A stretch of DNA of 64,000 nt from Crocinitomicaceae bacterium (GCA_020635955.1 JACJYW010000006.1:107001-171000), one strand, 5' to 3'; shown: positions 1 to 9,421, counted from the stretch's first letter. Program-made: numbers and translations. The notes: generated by a model from the letters alone, not told the origin.

Positions 1-251
1 GCTCCCGTAGCGTCCTGCATGTAAACACTTTTGTAAATATTTCCGTCGTTTTCATCCATGGTAATAACTCCATAGACATTTACATCCGTGTTAAATTTGG
101 TGTTTCCCTGTGATGCATGAATATTTCTAAGGTCATCAATAGTTACTACGCTATCAATACCAGGATATTCTATCGTTGGGGGTACATCATAATCTTTTCT
201 GCAAGATGTGATCGATCCAAAAATTAATATACAAAGTAGTATCTTTTTCAT
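1..251 (-). CDS. DUF5689-type lipoprotein, N-terminal part (runs off the window)
   Basis: The reverse strand reads from an ATG at 251 without a stop to the window edge, giving about 83 residues. It begins with a lipoprotein signal whose lipobox ends ITSC at residue 17, so the mature protein should be membrane anchored. The following residues (DSVVTIDDLRN, VYGVITMDENDGNIYKSVYMQD) closely match the start of the neighbouring protein encoded at 253-1482, so the two are tandem paralogues with a DUF5689 (OB-fold-like) domain. Only one base separates the stop of the upstream gene from this start, implying one transcript with the TonB-dependent receptor. Function unknown; probably a surface or periplasmic partner of the receptor. 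Confidence 0.8.
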   Translation of the reverse strand, partial: MKKILLCILIFGSITSCRKDYDVPPTIEYPGIDSVVTIDDLRNIHASQGNTKFNTDVNVYGVITMDENDGNIYKSVYMQDATG

Positions 252-252
252 C

Positions 253-1482
253 TTATCCTGAAATTACAATATTGTCAATCTCCCAAGTTCTACCGTTGGA
301 GTTGGTTCCTATATATTTAAAAGCTATGTACAAATTTCCTCCTGTATATGCTGAAAGATCAATTGACCCAGATGGATGGAATCCCCAAGCCGAAGTGTTA
401 GGATCCCAGCTAGCAGTTGAAGTTATATCTATCCAAGTACCAGTAGTGGATGGATTACCCGTGCCCGGATAATCAGTTGAAACCAATAATTGAAGAGGGT
501 CTCCTGAATAGTTGCAATCATTATCAAAAGATAAAGATGCAGAAGTAGAATTTGAAAGATCTAATTGGGGAGATAAATACCAGCTCTCGGCAGCAGAATT
601 CACAGTACCATTCCAGTTGGTAATATTAGCGAAAGTATTTCCTCCAATATATTTCGTTTCCCATAGGGTTGTGCCTACAACAACATAGTTAATCCAACCT
701 CCTGAATTTAAGTCATCATCTTCAAAATCCTTTGCAAGAATTTGTCCTGCACATCTGGTGCCTGTTAAATTGACTTCATTAATAGATCTAATAGTCAATT
801 GAATATCACTATTGTATCTACCTACTATACAAACTACGGATCCATTACCCATTGGAACTTCATCTCCTGCCCATGAAGCAAAACCTGAGCTTCTGACAAT
901 AATGGTTTTTCCATTACAATCTTCAAGAATAACATTTGCAGAGGCCTGATTATAGGCGTCTGCCCAGGTGCTGCCAAGGTTGGCAAAGGTGACCTGTACA
1001 TTTTCCAGTTTTACCAGTTTAGCCTCATCCTCAAAGCCAATTGAATCAATAGTCATTACTTCTGGTAAGATCAAGTTGTTAGCTGATTGTTTGACAATCA
1101 TTTCGTCTGGATTAATTGAGTCTAATTGAATTACTCCGGCATATTCACTTAAATAAGCACCTGCTAATGCAATACGGACTGAATCTCCAACTGCGAAATC
1201 ACTTCCAGATGTTAATCTAACTTGAATAGCTCCAGTATGATCTTGTAAGTATAAGTTCTTATATATATTTCCTTCTGATTCATCCATGGTAATGATACCA
1301 TAAACGTGTAAAGTATCTGTAATAGAAACACCTCCAGGAGAAAAAGCCTGTTGCCAATTTCTTAAAGAATCAATTGTAATGACACTTCCAGATTTAATTA
1401 CATTCTCGGGTGGCGAATCCGGTTCTTTTTTACAAGCCGTTAAGGCTGCAATACCAAGCGCTATAAATAGTAGTTTTTTCAT
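253..1482 (-). CDS. DUF5689 lipoprotein with C-terminal choice-of-anchor-J-like domain
   Basis: This 409-residue protein carries a lipoprotein signal peptide with lipobox LTAC ending at Cys17. Residues about 30-245 form the DUF5689 region, including VYGIITMDESEGNIYKNLYLQD and an internal KLVKLENVQV segment. Residues about 250-409 look like a beta-rich jelly-roll of the choice-of-anchor-J/cleaved-adhesin type (DFEDDDLNSGGW, SWYLSPQLDLSN, WEIDNIVISG at the end). It lies three bases after the TonB-dependent receptor gene and one base before a second DUF5689 gene. In Bacteroidota, genes of this type commonly sit beside receptors as outer-membrane lipoproteins. I infer a substrate-binding or accessory role at the surface; the ligand is not known. 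Confidence 0.8.
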   Translation of the reverse strand: MKKLLFIALGIAALTACKKEPDSPPENVIKSGSVITIDSLRNWQQAFSPGGVSITDTLHVYGIITMDESEGNIYKNLYLQDHTGAIQVRLTSGSDFAVGDSVRIALAGAYLSEYAGVIQLDSINPDEMIVKQSANNLILPEVMTIDSIGFEDEAKLVKLENVQVTFANLGSTWADAYNQASANVILEDCNGKTIIVRSSGFASWAGDEVPMGNGSVVCIVGRYNSDIQLTIRSINEVNLTGTRCAGQILAKDFEDDDLNSGGWINYVVVGTTLWETKYIGGNTFANITNWNGTVNSAAESWYLSPQLDLSNSTSASLSFDNDCNYSGDPLQLLVSTDYPGTGNPSTTGTWIDITSTASWDPNTSAWGFHPSGSIDLSAYTGGNLYIAFKYIGTNSNGRTWEIDNIVISG

Positions 1483-1485
1483 GTG

Positions 1486-4020
1486 CTAGAATCTTAAAGT
1501 GGCCATTATAAAATAATTCAGCCCCATCATATAAGAATACTTAGGAGGGAATTTGTTCACATTAGTTCTGTCAAACCTTAGTTGCTCAAAGCCACCAGCA
1601 ATAAAATTGGTGTTGTTAGTGACGTTTGAAATGTTTCCGAATAAGCTTAAGAAGTAGTCACCAAATTTGAATGACTTACCTCCAATGATATTTAAAGTAT
1701 ATCCATTCGCAATTTTGTGCTGATCTAAAGTTTGTTCCCATTGAGGGTCAGCTGTAACAAATCCCTGAACAGCTTCTTCAGTTCTTCTGTCTGGTGAAGG
1801 GTCAAAATAAATATCCATGAAGTAATTAAAATTAGCTCCAACGAACCAATAGTTCTTTCCTGAATATTTCAATCCAACTGATGCTGCTGATTGCGGCATA
1901 CCACCAATTTTGTAATTCTGTAGGTAAACAGTTTTGTTAGAGTCGATCAGTTCAGCTGAATTATCTCTGTATACATATGCCGTTGGTCTTGAGTTATAGA
2001 GATGCTGCCCCCAGGCAAAAACACCATTTGCGCTTAATCCTCCCACAATATTACCATCAACTCCGAATTCTACACCCTGGTGCCAAAAGTCTACATCTTT
2101 CAATACGTAGTTTACAAAAGAATTGTACTCATCATTATAATAGGTTCTTGACCAGATTGCATTTTTGCGTTCCATGTAATAATAGGTAGCTCTCATTTTT
2201 ACTTTTGGATAACTTAAAATGTAGCTAATGTCTCCTGTGTAAATTGTTTCATTGGTCGGATCTGGAACTGTAAAATCTCTGGTTCTTGGTGAAATGAAAA
2301 CGTTTTGTGACGTTGGAGCTTCAGTCAGATATGCACCATTAGCAGTAATGAATTGTCTCCCTGAGATCTTATATACGACACCTGCTTTAGCTGAATAATT
2401 GAAGAAGTTATAAACTTCTGATTTTCCTTGTGAATTGTCCTGGAATCGACCATTTTTATAAACACCATCTCTATAAAAGAACTGATCGGATAATTCTACG
2501 GCAGCATAAAAATCAAATTTCTCTAATTTCCATTGTGCCTGACCAAAAACTGTAGATTCATGATTATGCATGAAATAATCCCATCCAAAAACATCTCCTA
2601 CCTTAATTAGCCTATTTGGGGTGTCGGCATTGTTTTGAGCTGCGATTGGATCAACAAATTGCTGTTCAGCAAAACGATCCACATCAACCCACCAATCTGC
2701 ACCTAAAAGGTCAGCCATGGTTTTGAAGTAATGATTTCTTTGATACTGGTGGTATAATCCTGCTGTGATATGCAATTTATCAATGTTTTTATTTAACACT
2801 GAAGCAAATGAAATAGACAATTCATTACTCCACTGATTTTCCATTACATACTTTGCTCTTTTTCCAGTTTGGTTGTTACCTGCCTGACCATCAGCATCCT
2901 CTTGAGTGTAAAGGTTATTATCATTCGCACGATACAACTGATCCCAATTGATTTGTGTGAAATCCGTATTTCCATTGATCCATGCATTCTCCAATATTCT
3001 TGCATTATCCGGATCATTTTTATCATAATAATAACTTGGTAAATACTTGTAATAATCCGGTCTTGGATCTTTGGCATCATACCAGTTAAGACGTTGAACC
3101 CCCATCTTACCAAATGAAGCCAGAAGTGAAGTATTCAATTTCATATTATCGTCTTTTTTCCACTCATGATTAACCGTGAATACAGGAACATGATCTTTTG
3201 CTATGTTGGCATTTCTCTTAACGGAATCACCACTGGCAAGGGTTTGGTATCCCCAGTTGGTATTGTGATAAACATTGCCAGTAAGATCATATACTTCCTG
3301 AACAAAAATGTTCGATCTTCCACGCTCTCTGGCAGAACCCATTACAGTGAAATTCAATGAATGCTGTTTGTTGAATTCCTTTTTTGCTGCGGCATAATAT
3401 CCTAAAGCATTAAAGTAGGTACCATCAATATATCCTTCTTGAGCATATCTTCCAGAAACAGAAACTCCAAATGCCCAACCATTCGCTTGCATGCCAGTTC
3501 CCCAGGTAGCCATTAAACGGTGTCTGTAGGTTCTATTTGTATTGGCGTACGAAATTCTCCATCCTTTACGAATGGTGGTGGCAGAAATATCAATATTTGA
3601 ATAACCGCCTATGCCTCCAAAATGATAGGGGTTTGTAGTCAACCATTTTTTAGTCTCGGCATATCTGGTTACATCATTTAATCCACCCCATTTATAGTAT
3701 TGGCTGTACCCAGTAACTAAGTCACCTGTAGGGACACCGTTAATAAAAATGGTAGTTTTATCATTATTATAACCTCTGATTCTGAATCGGGCTGCAAAAA
3801 AATTGAATCCGGCTGTAGCTGCAAATACGTCTCGTGAAGATTGCAGTAATCCAGAAACGTTTCCATCTCCTTCATTATCATCATCAAGCGTAGAGACAAA
3901 TACAGGAGTATTATCGTTTAAGGTGTCTTCAAAAGAACTCAGCTTGGTAGTATCTGGTTGCGCAAAAGAAAAAGCGCACGTCAAGCCCATGAATGCGAGC
4001 AATGTAAATTTTTTCAGCAT
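1486..4020 (-). CDS. TonB-dependent outer-membrane receptor
   Basis: This 844-residue protein has an N-terminal signal peptide (cleavage near residue 20, FSFAQ). A plug domain follows at about 45-165 (FRIRGYNNDKTTIFINGVP), and then a long barrel ending in an aromatic residue (MATLRF). Unlike SusC-type receptors it has no N-terminal carboxypeptidase-like repeat domain. The family imports large or scarce ligands across the outer membrane using TonB energy. It heads a minus-strand operon with two DUF5689 lipoproteins and is divergent from a secreted nuclease and two nucleotidase genes, so nucleic-acid breakdown products or phosphate are plausible ligands (inference). A TAGCTTTG promoter-like element lies at 4070-4077. 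Confidence 0.9.
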   Translation of the reverse strand: MLKKFTLLAFMGLTCAFSFAQPDTTKLSSFEDTLNDNTPVFVSTLDDDNEGDGNVSGLLQSSRDVFAATAGFNFFAARFRIRGYNNDKTTIFINGVPTGDLVTGYSQYYKWGGLNDVTRYAETKKWLTTNPYHFGGIGGYSNIDISATTIRKGWRISYANTNRTYRHRLMATWGTGMQANGWAFGVSVSGRYAQEGYIDGTYFNALGYYAAAKKEFNKQHSLNFTVMGSARERGRSNIFVQEVYDLTGNVYHNTNWGYQTLASGDSVKRNANIAKDHVPVFTVNHEWKKDDNMKLNTSLLASFGKMGVQRLNWYDAKDPRPDYYKYLPSYYYDKNDPDNARILENAWINGNTDFTQINWDQLYRANDNNLYTQEDADGQAGNNQTGKRAKYVMENQWSNELSISFASVLNKNIDKLHITAGLYHQYQRNHYFKTMADLLGADWWVDVDRFAEQQFVDPIAAQNNADTPNRLIKVGDVFGWDYFMHNHESTVFGQAQWKLEKFDFYAAVELSDQFFYRDGVYKNGRFQDNSQGKSEVYNFFNYSAKAGVVYKISGRQFITANGAYLTEAPTSQNVFISPRTRDFTVPDPTNETIYTGDISYILSYPKVKMRATYYYMERKNAIWSRTYYNDEYNSFVNYVLKDVDFWHQGVEFGVDGNIVGGLSANGVFAWGQHLYNSRPTAYVYRDNSAELIDSNKTVYLQNYKIGGMPQSAASVGLKYSGKNYWFVGANFNYFMDIYFDPSPDRRTEEAVQGFVTADPQWEQTLDQHKIANGYTLNIIGGKSFKFGDYFLSLFGNISNVTNNTNFIAGGFEQLRFDRTNVNKFPPKYSYMMGLNYFIMATLRF

Positions 4021-4069
4021 TTTAATTCCAAATAATCAGCCAATTCAAGTAGTGTAATTTTTGGCCAAA

Positions 4070-4077
4070 CAAAGCTA
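4070..4077 (-). promoter_or_regulatory. Candidate -7 element for the TonB-receptor operon
   Basis: On the minus strand this reads TAGCTTTG, matching the Bacteroidota -7 consensus TAnnTTTG, about 50 bases upstream of the receptor ATG at 4020. I did not find a -33 TTG at the usual spacing, so support rests on the -7 match and position. Confidence 0.4.
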
Positions 4078-4159
4078 CAAATTTAAGGATGAATAGATTG
4101 AAGCCTCAATTAAATTTTACAATGTTATAATAAGTTGTTAACATTCCGGTCATCTCAAT

Positions 4160-4193
4160 TTGGCCTCTCTTTTGATTATATTGGATAACTTTG
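4160..4193 (+). promoter_or_regulatory. Candidate promoter for the nuclease/nucleotidase operon
   Basis: A TTG at 4160-4162 is followed after 23 bases by TAACTTTG at 4186-4193. This fits the upper end of the spacing reported for flavobacterial promoters (TTG-N17-23-TAnnTTTG). The ATG at 4212 follows 18 bases later, giving a leader of about 12 bases. The promoter is divergent from the TonB-receptor promoter in the same 191-base gap. Confidence 0.55.
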
Positions 4194-4211
4194 TGGTAAT
4201 AACGATTCACT

Positions 4212-5279
4212 ATGTTTTTGAAAAAACCGATCACTGCAGTTGCAGTTTATTTATTCTACTTTTTATTTAGCATTCAGGGCTTTTCTCAGGAAACGGAAAA
4301 GCGATCCTATAAAGTCACCTGTGTTGGGTTTTATAACCTTGAGAACTTATTTGATTATTGGGATGATACTTTGATCAATGATGAAGAATATCTTCCTGAA
4401 GGAGCGAAAGGATGGGATTCAACTAAATATCATAGTAAGTTGCATAATATGGCTCGCGTTGTAAGTGAGATTGGTACAAAATTCTCTCCGGACGGAGCTG
4501 CAGTACTTGGAGTTTGTGAGGTTGAGAATAGAGGTGTACTCGAAGATTTGGTGGCACAACCAGAATTACAAAAGAGAAATTATAAGATCGTACATTTTGA
4601 TTCGCCAGATAGAAGAGGAGTGGATTGCGGATTGTTGTATCAGGAGAAGTATTTTAAAGTAAAGAATGCTACTAAATATCCTCTTTCATTTGATAGTAGC
4701 GAAGGCGGAAAGAGCTTTACTCGTGACCAATTGGTTGTTACGGGTGATATGGACGGTGAAGACGTAACTTTTATTGTTTGTCACTGGCCTTCAAGATGGG
4801 GTGGTTCAAAAGCTTCAGAACCCAGACGAATTGCAGCTGCTCAGGTTGGTAGACATATAATTGATTCATTGTTTACAGTCAATCCAGATTCAAAGATCAT
4901 TTATATGGGAGATTTAAATGATGATCCGGTTAACATATCTATGACCGAATATATTAGAGCAAAAGGAAAGAAAAGTAAATTAAAAGAGGGTGATCTATAC
5001 AATACTATGTATGATCATTTCAAAAGAGGTAATGGTACACTTGCTTATAATGATGCATGGAATTTGTTTGATCAAATTGCTATTTCACAGGCATTTTTAG
5101 ATGAAGATGCCAAAAAATATGTTTTCCATGAAGCAGTAGTATTCAGAAGAGACTGGATGATCCAAAAAGAAGGGCAGTATGCTGGTTATCCACTTAGAAC
5201 CTGGGCCGGAGGACAATGGTTAAATGGTTATTCTGATCACTTTCCAACTTACATAGTTCTGAAGAAATACGCTAACTAG
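4212..5279 (+). CDS. Secreted endonuclease/exonuclease/phosphatase-family protein
   Basis: The 355-residue product has a signal peptide (cleavage near residue 25, GFSQE) followed by one EEP-fold domain. The catalytic signature of DNase I-like enzymes is present in order: NLENLFD near 45, CEVENRG near 100, DRRGVDCG near 135, GDLNDDP near 235 and the terminal SDHFPTY. The enzyme should therefore be active as a metal-dependent phosphodiesterase or nuclease in the periplasm or outside the cell. The next gene, a nucleotidase domain, starts at the base after this stop codon, so the two are translationally linked. Together with the downstream genes it would degrade nucleic acids to nucleosides and phosphate (inference). 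Substrate could also be a phospholipid or inositol phosphate. Confidence 0.88.
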   Translation: MFLKKPITAVAVYLFYFLFSIQGFSQETEKRSYKVTCVGFYNLENLFDYWDDTLINDEEYLPEGAKGWDSTKYHSKLHNMARVVSEIGTKFSPDGAAVLGVCEVENRGVLEDLVAQPELQKRNYKIVHFDSPDRRGVDCGLLYQEKYFKVKNATKYPLSFDSSEGGKSFTRDQLVVTGDMDGEDVTFIVCHWPSRWGGSKASEPRRIAAAQVGRHIIDSLFTVNPDSKIIYMGDLNDDPVNISMTEYIRAKGKKSKLKEGDLYNTMYDHFKRGNGTLAYNDAWNLFDQIAISQAFLDEDAKKYVFHEAVVFRRDWMIQKEGQYAGYPLRTWAGGQWLNGYSDHFPTYIVLKKYAN

Positions 5280-6026
5280 ATGATGAGAAATCTCTTCTTC
5301 TTTTCGTTCTTCATTTTCTTGTCTTGCGGTACGCAGAAAATAGCAGATTATAAGCAAGATAGTGTAGTTATTGATTCAACTTTAGGAGATGGTGGTTTGG
5401 ATGAAATGATTCAGCCATATCGAGAATCAATGGTGGAAGAAATGAGTGAGGTAATTGGTGTCGCTACAAAGGATCTTATTAAATATAATCCAGAATCTCC
5501 TTTGAGTAACTTCACAGCTGAAGCAGCATTTTTAGCAGGAATTGATTATTCGAAATCAAACGCAGATCTAAGCGGGCTATCTGCAGAAAATACCTTTGCA
5601 ATGTTGAATTTTGGTGGGTTGAGAGCTCCAATTCATCAAGGAGACATTACAGTAGGTGAGATATTTGAATTGATGCCATTTGACAATACTCTAGTCATTG
5701 TAAAGATATCTGGCGATAAAGTTCGAATGCTAGCCAGATACATCTTTGATAAATTGGGCCAGCCGGTTTATAATGCAAATTTCTTATTGACTCCTGATAT
5801 TGAAACAATGAAAATAGGCGGTGTGGAATATAACTTTGATAAGGAATTGTATGTCATCACCACGGACTACTTATCCAGTGGGGGAGATAATATGACCTTC
5901 TTTAATGAGCCGTTAGGTATTTGGGATACAGGGATATTGTTAAGAGATGTCTTTATACAATATGTAAAAGAAAAGAAAGAATTAGGTGGATTTGAGTTGA
6001 CCGGTAAGATCCAGATAAATAATTAG
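5280..6026 (+). CDS. 5'-nucleotidase C-terminal-domain lipoprotein
   Basis: This 248-residue protein carries a lipoprotein signal (FLSCG, Cys near 17) and consists only of the 5_nucleotid_C domain. Diagnostic parts are SNFTAEAA, NFGGLRAPIHQGDITVGE, LMPFDNTLVIVKISG and SSGGDNMTFF. In classical UshA-type 5'-nucleotidases this substrate-binding domain is fused behind a metallophosphoesterase domain. Here it is a separate gene placed before the gene for the catalytic domain. ATG follows directly on the upstream stop (TAG then ATG). It probably works in trans with the next product to hydrolyse nucleotides in the periplasm. Confidence 0.88.
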   Translation: MMRNLFFFSFFIFLSCGTQKIADYKQDSVVIDSTLGDGGLDEMIQPYRESMVEEMSEVIGVATKDLIKYNPESPLSNFTAEAAFLAGIDYSKSNADLSGLSAENTFAMLNFGGLRAPIHQGDITVGEIFELMPFDNTLVIVKISGDKVRMLARYIFDKLGQPVYNANFLLTPDIETMKIGGVEYNFDKELYVITTDYLSSGGDNMTFFNEPLGIWDTGILLRDVFIQYVKEKKELGGFELTGKIQINN

Positions 6027-6028
6027 TG

Positions 6029-6943
6029 ATGGATAGAAGAAGATTTGTCAGAACATTTGCTACCGGTAGTCTTGCGCTTGCGAGCTTGCCATCTTTCGCT
6101 AGTGGAAAAGAAAATAAAATTACCATCCTTCACACAAATGATACTCATTCACATATCGATCCTTTTCCATTGGATGATAAGAAATATCCTGGTCAGGGAG
6201 GTGTGAATAGACGAAAAGCTTTAATCGATCGAATCAGAAAGGAAGAGGATCATGTTTTGTTGCTGGATGCAGGAGATATTTTTCAAGGAACGCCTTATTT
6301 TAATATGCATCATGGAGAATTAGAATTTAAAGTGATGACAGCTATGGGCTATGATGCAGCCACTATGGGAAACCACGATTTTGATGCAGGCATTGAAGGA
6401 TTTGAAAAAATGCTTCCCCACGCTAATTTTCCTTTTCTGTGCGCCAATTATGATTTCAAAGACACCATACTCAAAGACAAAACGCTTGCCTTTAAAGTCT
6501 TTAATAAAGGAGGGATGAAAATAGGTGTATTTGGAGTAGGTGTAGAACTGAATGGTTTAGTATCAAAGGAACTTTATAAAGAAACAAACTATTTAGATCC
6601 GATAGAAAAAGCGAATTATTACGCCAATCATTTGAAAAATGAGGAGAAATGTGATCTCGTCATTTGTTTATCACATTTAGGATATGTTCCCAGACATAAT
6701 AAAATGTGTGATCCAGTTTTAGCAGAAAATACAGAGAATATTCATTTGATCATTGGTGGACATTCTCATACATTTCTTGATGAACCACAGATGTACAAGA
6801 ATAAAGCCGGTAAACAGGTATTGATCAACCAGGTTGGGTGGGCCGGTTTAATTCTTGGTAGAATAGATTTCTACTTTAATACAAATGGCGACCCAGATCT
6901 ATGGGCATCAAATGTGATCAATACAAATTACAATATAGGTTAA
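6029..6943 (+). CDS. Tat-exported 5'-nucleotidase metallophosphoesterase domain
   Basis: The product (304 residues from the ATG at 6029; a GTG at 6026 overlaps the previous stop and would add one residue) begins with a twin-arginine signal DRRRFVR and a hydrophobic stretch ending SFASG. The calcineurin-like metal ligands are all present: HTNDTHSH, DAGDIFQGTP, MGNHDFD and GGHSHTF. It lacks the C-terminal nucleotidase domain, which the preceding gene supplies. Tat export suggests that it folds and binds metal before crossing the membrane, whereas its partner is a Sec lipoprotein. Its stop overlaps that of the antiporter gene on the other strand by four bases (TTAA). Confidence 0.88.
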   Translation: MDRRRFVRTFATGSLALASLPSFASGKENKITILHTNDTHSHIDPFPLDDKKYPGQGGVNRRKALIDRIRKEEDHVLLLDAGDIFQGTPYFNMHHGELEFKVMTAMGYDAATMGNHDFDAGIEGFEKMLPHANFPFLCANYDFKDTILKDKTLAFKVFNKGGMKIGVFGVGVELNGLVSKELYKETNYLDPIEKANYYANHLKNEEKCDLVICLSHLGYVPRHNKMCDPVLAENTENIHLIIGGHSHTFLDEPQMYKNKAGKQVLINQVGWAGLILGRIDFYFNTNGDPDLWASNVINTNYNIG

Positions 6944-9330
6944 TCCATTTCTTTTGGAGTTTCCCTTGTTTGGTCAGCTTTTGACATTTTCTCTTTGCTC
7001 AATGACTGCATTCTCGTTTCTATATCCAGGATCATTGCATGAGCCTCTTCACCGGTAATTCGTCCAGTTTTAAGCAAGTCATTAACTTTTGTTTTTTCAG
7101 TGTTCAACAATGTTCTAATAGCCTGACGCGTTGAAACGTGACGATATATATTAGGATACTGATTCTTGAAATTTCTCAAGAAGGTCAATGCCTGAATATT
7201 ATTTTCTTCAATCTCATATTCTATATCTTTAAGGATCAACTCTTCCTGTTCATTCTTAGCTGCAGCTTGCATTTCTCTTAACATCTTCAAACAAGTATTC
7301 TGAGAAGCATAGAAACCTTTGGCAACATCAAATGAAGATGCTAGTCTTTCTATATATCTTTTAGAGAAAAAGCTTCCAAGGAAACCAAGTCTCTTTAAAG
7401 AGTTCTTAGTATCCAGTAAAGCGTCTAGATCACCTCTTTCTGCCAATGATTTTTCACCTCCGGAATCAATGATCTCATTGATCTCAGAAACTAGTAAGTT
7501 ATAGGCGCTAGAAGAAATTAAACCTTCTTTGAACTGAGACCAGTAAGATGATTTTTCCTTTTCCAATATTCTTCTTCTTGATTCTTCTTTGAAAGAATCC
7601 ATTCCTTCCATCTCTTCAACACCTGAAGAAGGGGGTAGGTAAGTTCCAACTGCCTTCCAATTCACCTTTTTAAAGAATCTATCTTTTTCAAGCGTGTCAA
7701 TGGTTGCAACTGTTTCGTTGAAAACATAGTCTTTTGCTGTTTCAAGCACATATTTTTTAGTCTTTGAAACAGAAGTTAATCCCAGTTTTTTAGCAACGGC
7801 TTTCATTGTTGTTGCGTTGATCAACAAGGTTAGTGTTACGATTCCTGCCGTTAAGAAAAGGAATTGATTTCTTATTTCTTGAGGAATAGAAGGTGTTGAC
7901 TCAACGATCAATGCTAATGCCAGCCCAATTGCTCCTCTCAATGCTCCCCACCACATAGCTTGTGGATGATTTTTGCCAATTCCATATCCAATTCTTTTCA
8001 TGAGCGGGTAATGCACGGCAATCACAGCTGCTCGAACCACATGTATGATCACATAAACGATCAGTAGCATCCAGATATCGTTCACGGTAAAATGTGTACG
8101 TTCCGCAATAACGACACCTACTATCAGGAAGATTAGTGTGTTCGCAGTAAAAGCCGTAAACTCCCAGAATTCATGAATGAAGTGTTGTACTTCCGGTGAA
8201 ATTTTAGTTCTTCCAGGTCCTGCCATGATCAATCCTAGTGTACACAATCCAAGTACTCCAGATACGGCAAATGCATGTTCGCATATAAAGAATGTCAAAA
8301 AGGCTAATGCAACGATTATGGTAATTTCTATCAACATATCATTGAAAACTCCTCTCATCCATCTAAGACCTAAATACCCGAAGATTGCCCCTATAGCAAC
8401 CCCTCCGAATGAAACTCTGAGGAATTCTAACAGTGGATGAAGTCCTTCAGCAGAAGCAGTAGGATCATATGTTGCCAGAATTCCAGCAAAGATCACATTA
8501 AAGATCACGATTGCCGTACCATCATTCAACAAAGACTCTCCTTCAATTAAGGTTCCTAATTTTTTACTGGCACCTAATTCCTTTAATATCGCTACAACCG
8601 CAACGGGGTCGGTAGCCGAGATGACGGTACCAAAAAGAAGCACCATAGGCCATGTCCATGTGTTCAATCCTAATCCAAATTCAACAAGGATCCACATTAA
8701 ACCTGCGGTAGCGAACAAAGCCATTAAAATCCCTGGGACAGCTAATAGAACTGAGTTAACAAAAGATTTTTTGAATACATGCACATCCATTGCAAACGCC
8801 GCTTCGAATATCAAAATGGGTAAGAATATGGTTAACATCATATGTGGGTCTAGCGTTGAAGCCCAACTGATAGACCAATCGATCATAGAGGCGTCCACTT
8901 TCATTCCAAAAATGTCCATGTCAACAAAAACATCCTGACGACCCAGGATTCCAATTCCAATTCCGATTAACAAAAGCGCAACCGTAAAGGGTAGATTTAT
9001 TTTAGCCAGGAAATGTCTGGTGGCCGCACCAATTAGGAGGGCAATGATCACAAATAATAGAGGAGCAAATGCCTTTAAGTGATTTTCATGTTCTGCATGC
9101 TCATCATGTCCTTCTCCGTGCTCTGAGCCATGATTAGCACTTATTATGGTTTCTTCAACAATGTGGTCCGGAGCAGGAAGTTCACTTTGTAATTCTTCTT
9201 TTAAAGCTTCAGCAGATTCGGCAGAAAAGTCATTTTGAGAAGAATCCGTTTGAGAATACCCAGAAAAGACAAGGATTAAAAAAGTAGTTAAAAGGAATAA
9301 ATGTTTGGAAATTGATCCGGAGTTTAACAT
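6940..9330 (-). CDS. CPA1-type Na+/H+ antiporter with His-rich N-terminal extension
   Basis: The 796-residue protein starts with a signal-peptide-like helix (1-26). A soluble stretch follows with six histidines between residues 67 and 84, mixed with Glu/Asp, and then about 12 membrane helices (about 88-515). NhaP/CPA1 landmarks are GTVISATDPVAVVAIL, GESLLNDGTAIVIFN and WWGALRGAIGLALAL. The Asp residues in the first two should carry ion exchange. A charged C-terminal region of about 280 residues is probably cytoplasmic and regulatory. The His/acid cluster faces the periplasm in the predicted topology and could bind metal or sense pH (inference). It appears to be a single-gene transcript, convergent with the nucleotidase operon. 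Confidence 0.88.
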   Translation of the reverse strand: MLNSGSISKHLFLLTTFLILVFSGYSQTDSSQNDFSAESAEALKEELQSELPAPDHIVEETIISANHGSEHGEGHDEHAEHENHLKAFAPLLFVIIALLIGAATRHFLAKINLPFTVALLLIGIGIGILGRQDVFVDMDIFGMKVDASMIDWSISWASTLDPHMMLTIFLPILIFEAAFAMDVHVFKKSFVNSVLLAVPGILMALFATAGLMWILVEFGLGLNTWTWPMVLLFGTVISATDPVAVVAILKELGASKKLGTLIEGESLLNDGTAIVIFNVIFAGILATYDPTASAEGLHPLLEFLRVSFGGVAIGAIFGYLGLRWMRGVFNDMLIEITIIVALAFLTFFICEHAFAVSGVLGLCTLGLIMAGPGRTKISPEVQHFIHEFWEFTAFTANTLIFLIVGVVIAERTHFTVNDIWMLLIVYVIIHVVRAAVIAVHYPLMKRIGYGIGKNHPQAMWWGALRGAIGLALALIVESTPSIPQEIRNQFLFLTAGIVTLTLLINATTMKAVAKKLGLTSVSKTKKYVLETAKDYVFNETVATIDTLEKDRFFKKVNWKAVGTYLPPSSGVEEMEGMDSFKEESRRRILEKEKSSYWSQFKEGLISSSAYNLLVSEINEIIDSGGEKSLAERGDLDALLDTKNSLKRLGFLGSFFSKRYIERLASSFDVAKGFYASQNTCLKMLREMQAAAKNEQEELILKDIEYEIEENNIQALTFLRNFKNQYPNIYRHVSTRQAIRTLLNTEKTKVNDLLKTGRITGEEAHAMILDIETRMQSLSKEKMSKADQTRETPKEMD

Positions 9331-9421
9331 GGTTTTTCAATTACATTTTGAGTAAATGTAATGAAATAGAATAATTAATAAAGCTGAAGAAAAAGAAATT
9401 ATAGATAGAGATGCATTGAAC

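Noticed and set aside
5280..6943. Split nucleotidase as a frameshifted pseudogene
   Set aside because: The C-terminal domain is encoded first and each half has its own signal peptide, so a frameshift in one gene cannot explain it.
8621..8938. 105-codon plus-strand frame inside the antiporter gene
   Set aside because: It is antisense to conserved transport motifs and shows no signal or domain; a shadow of the real gene.
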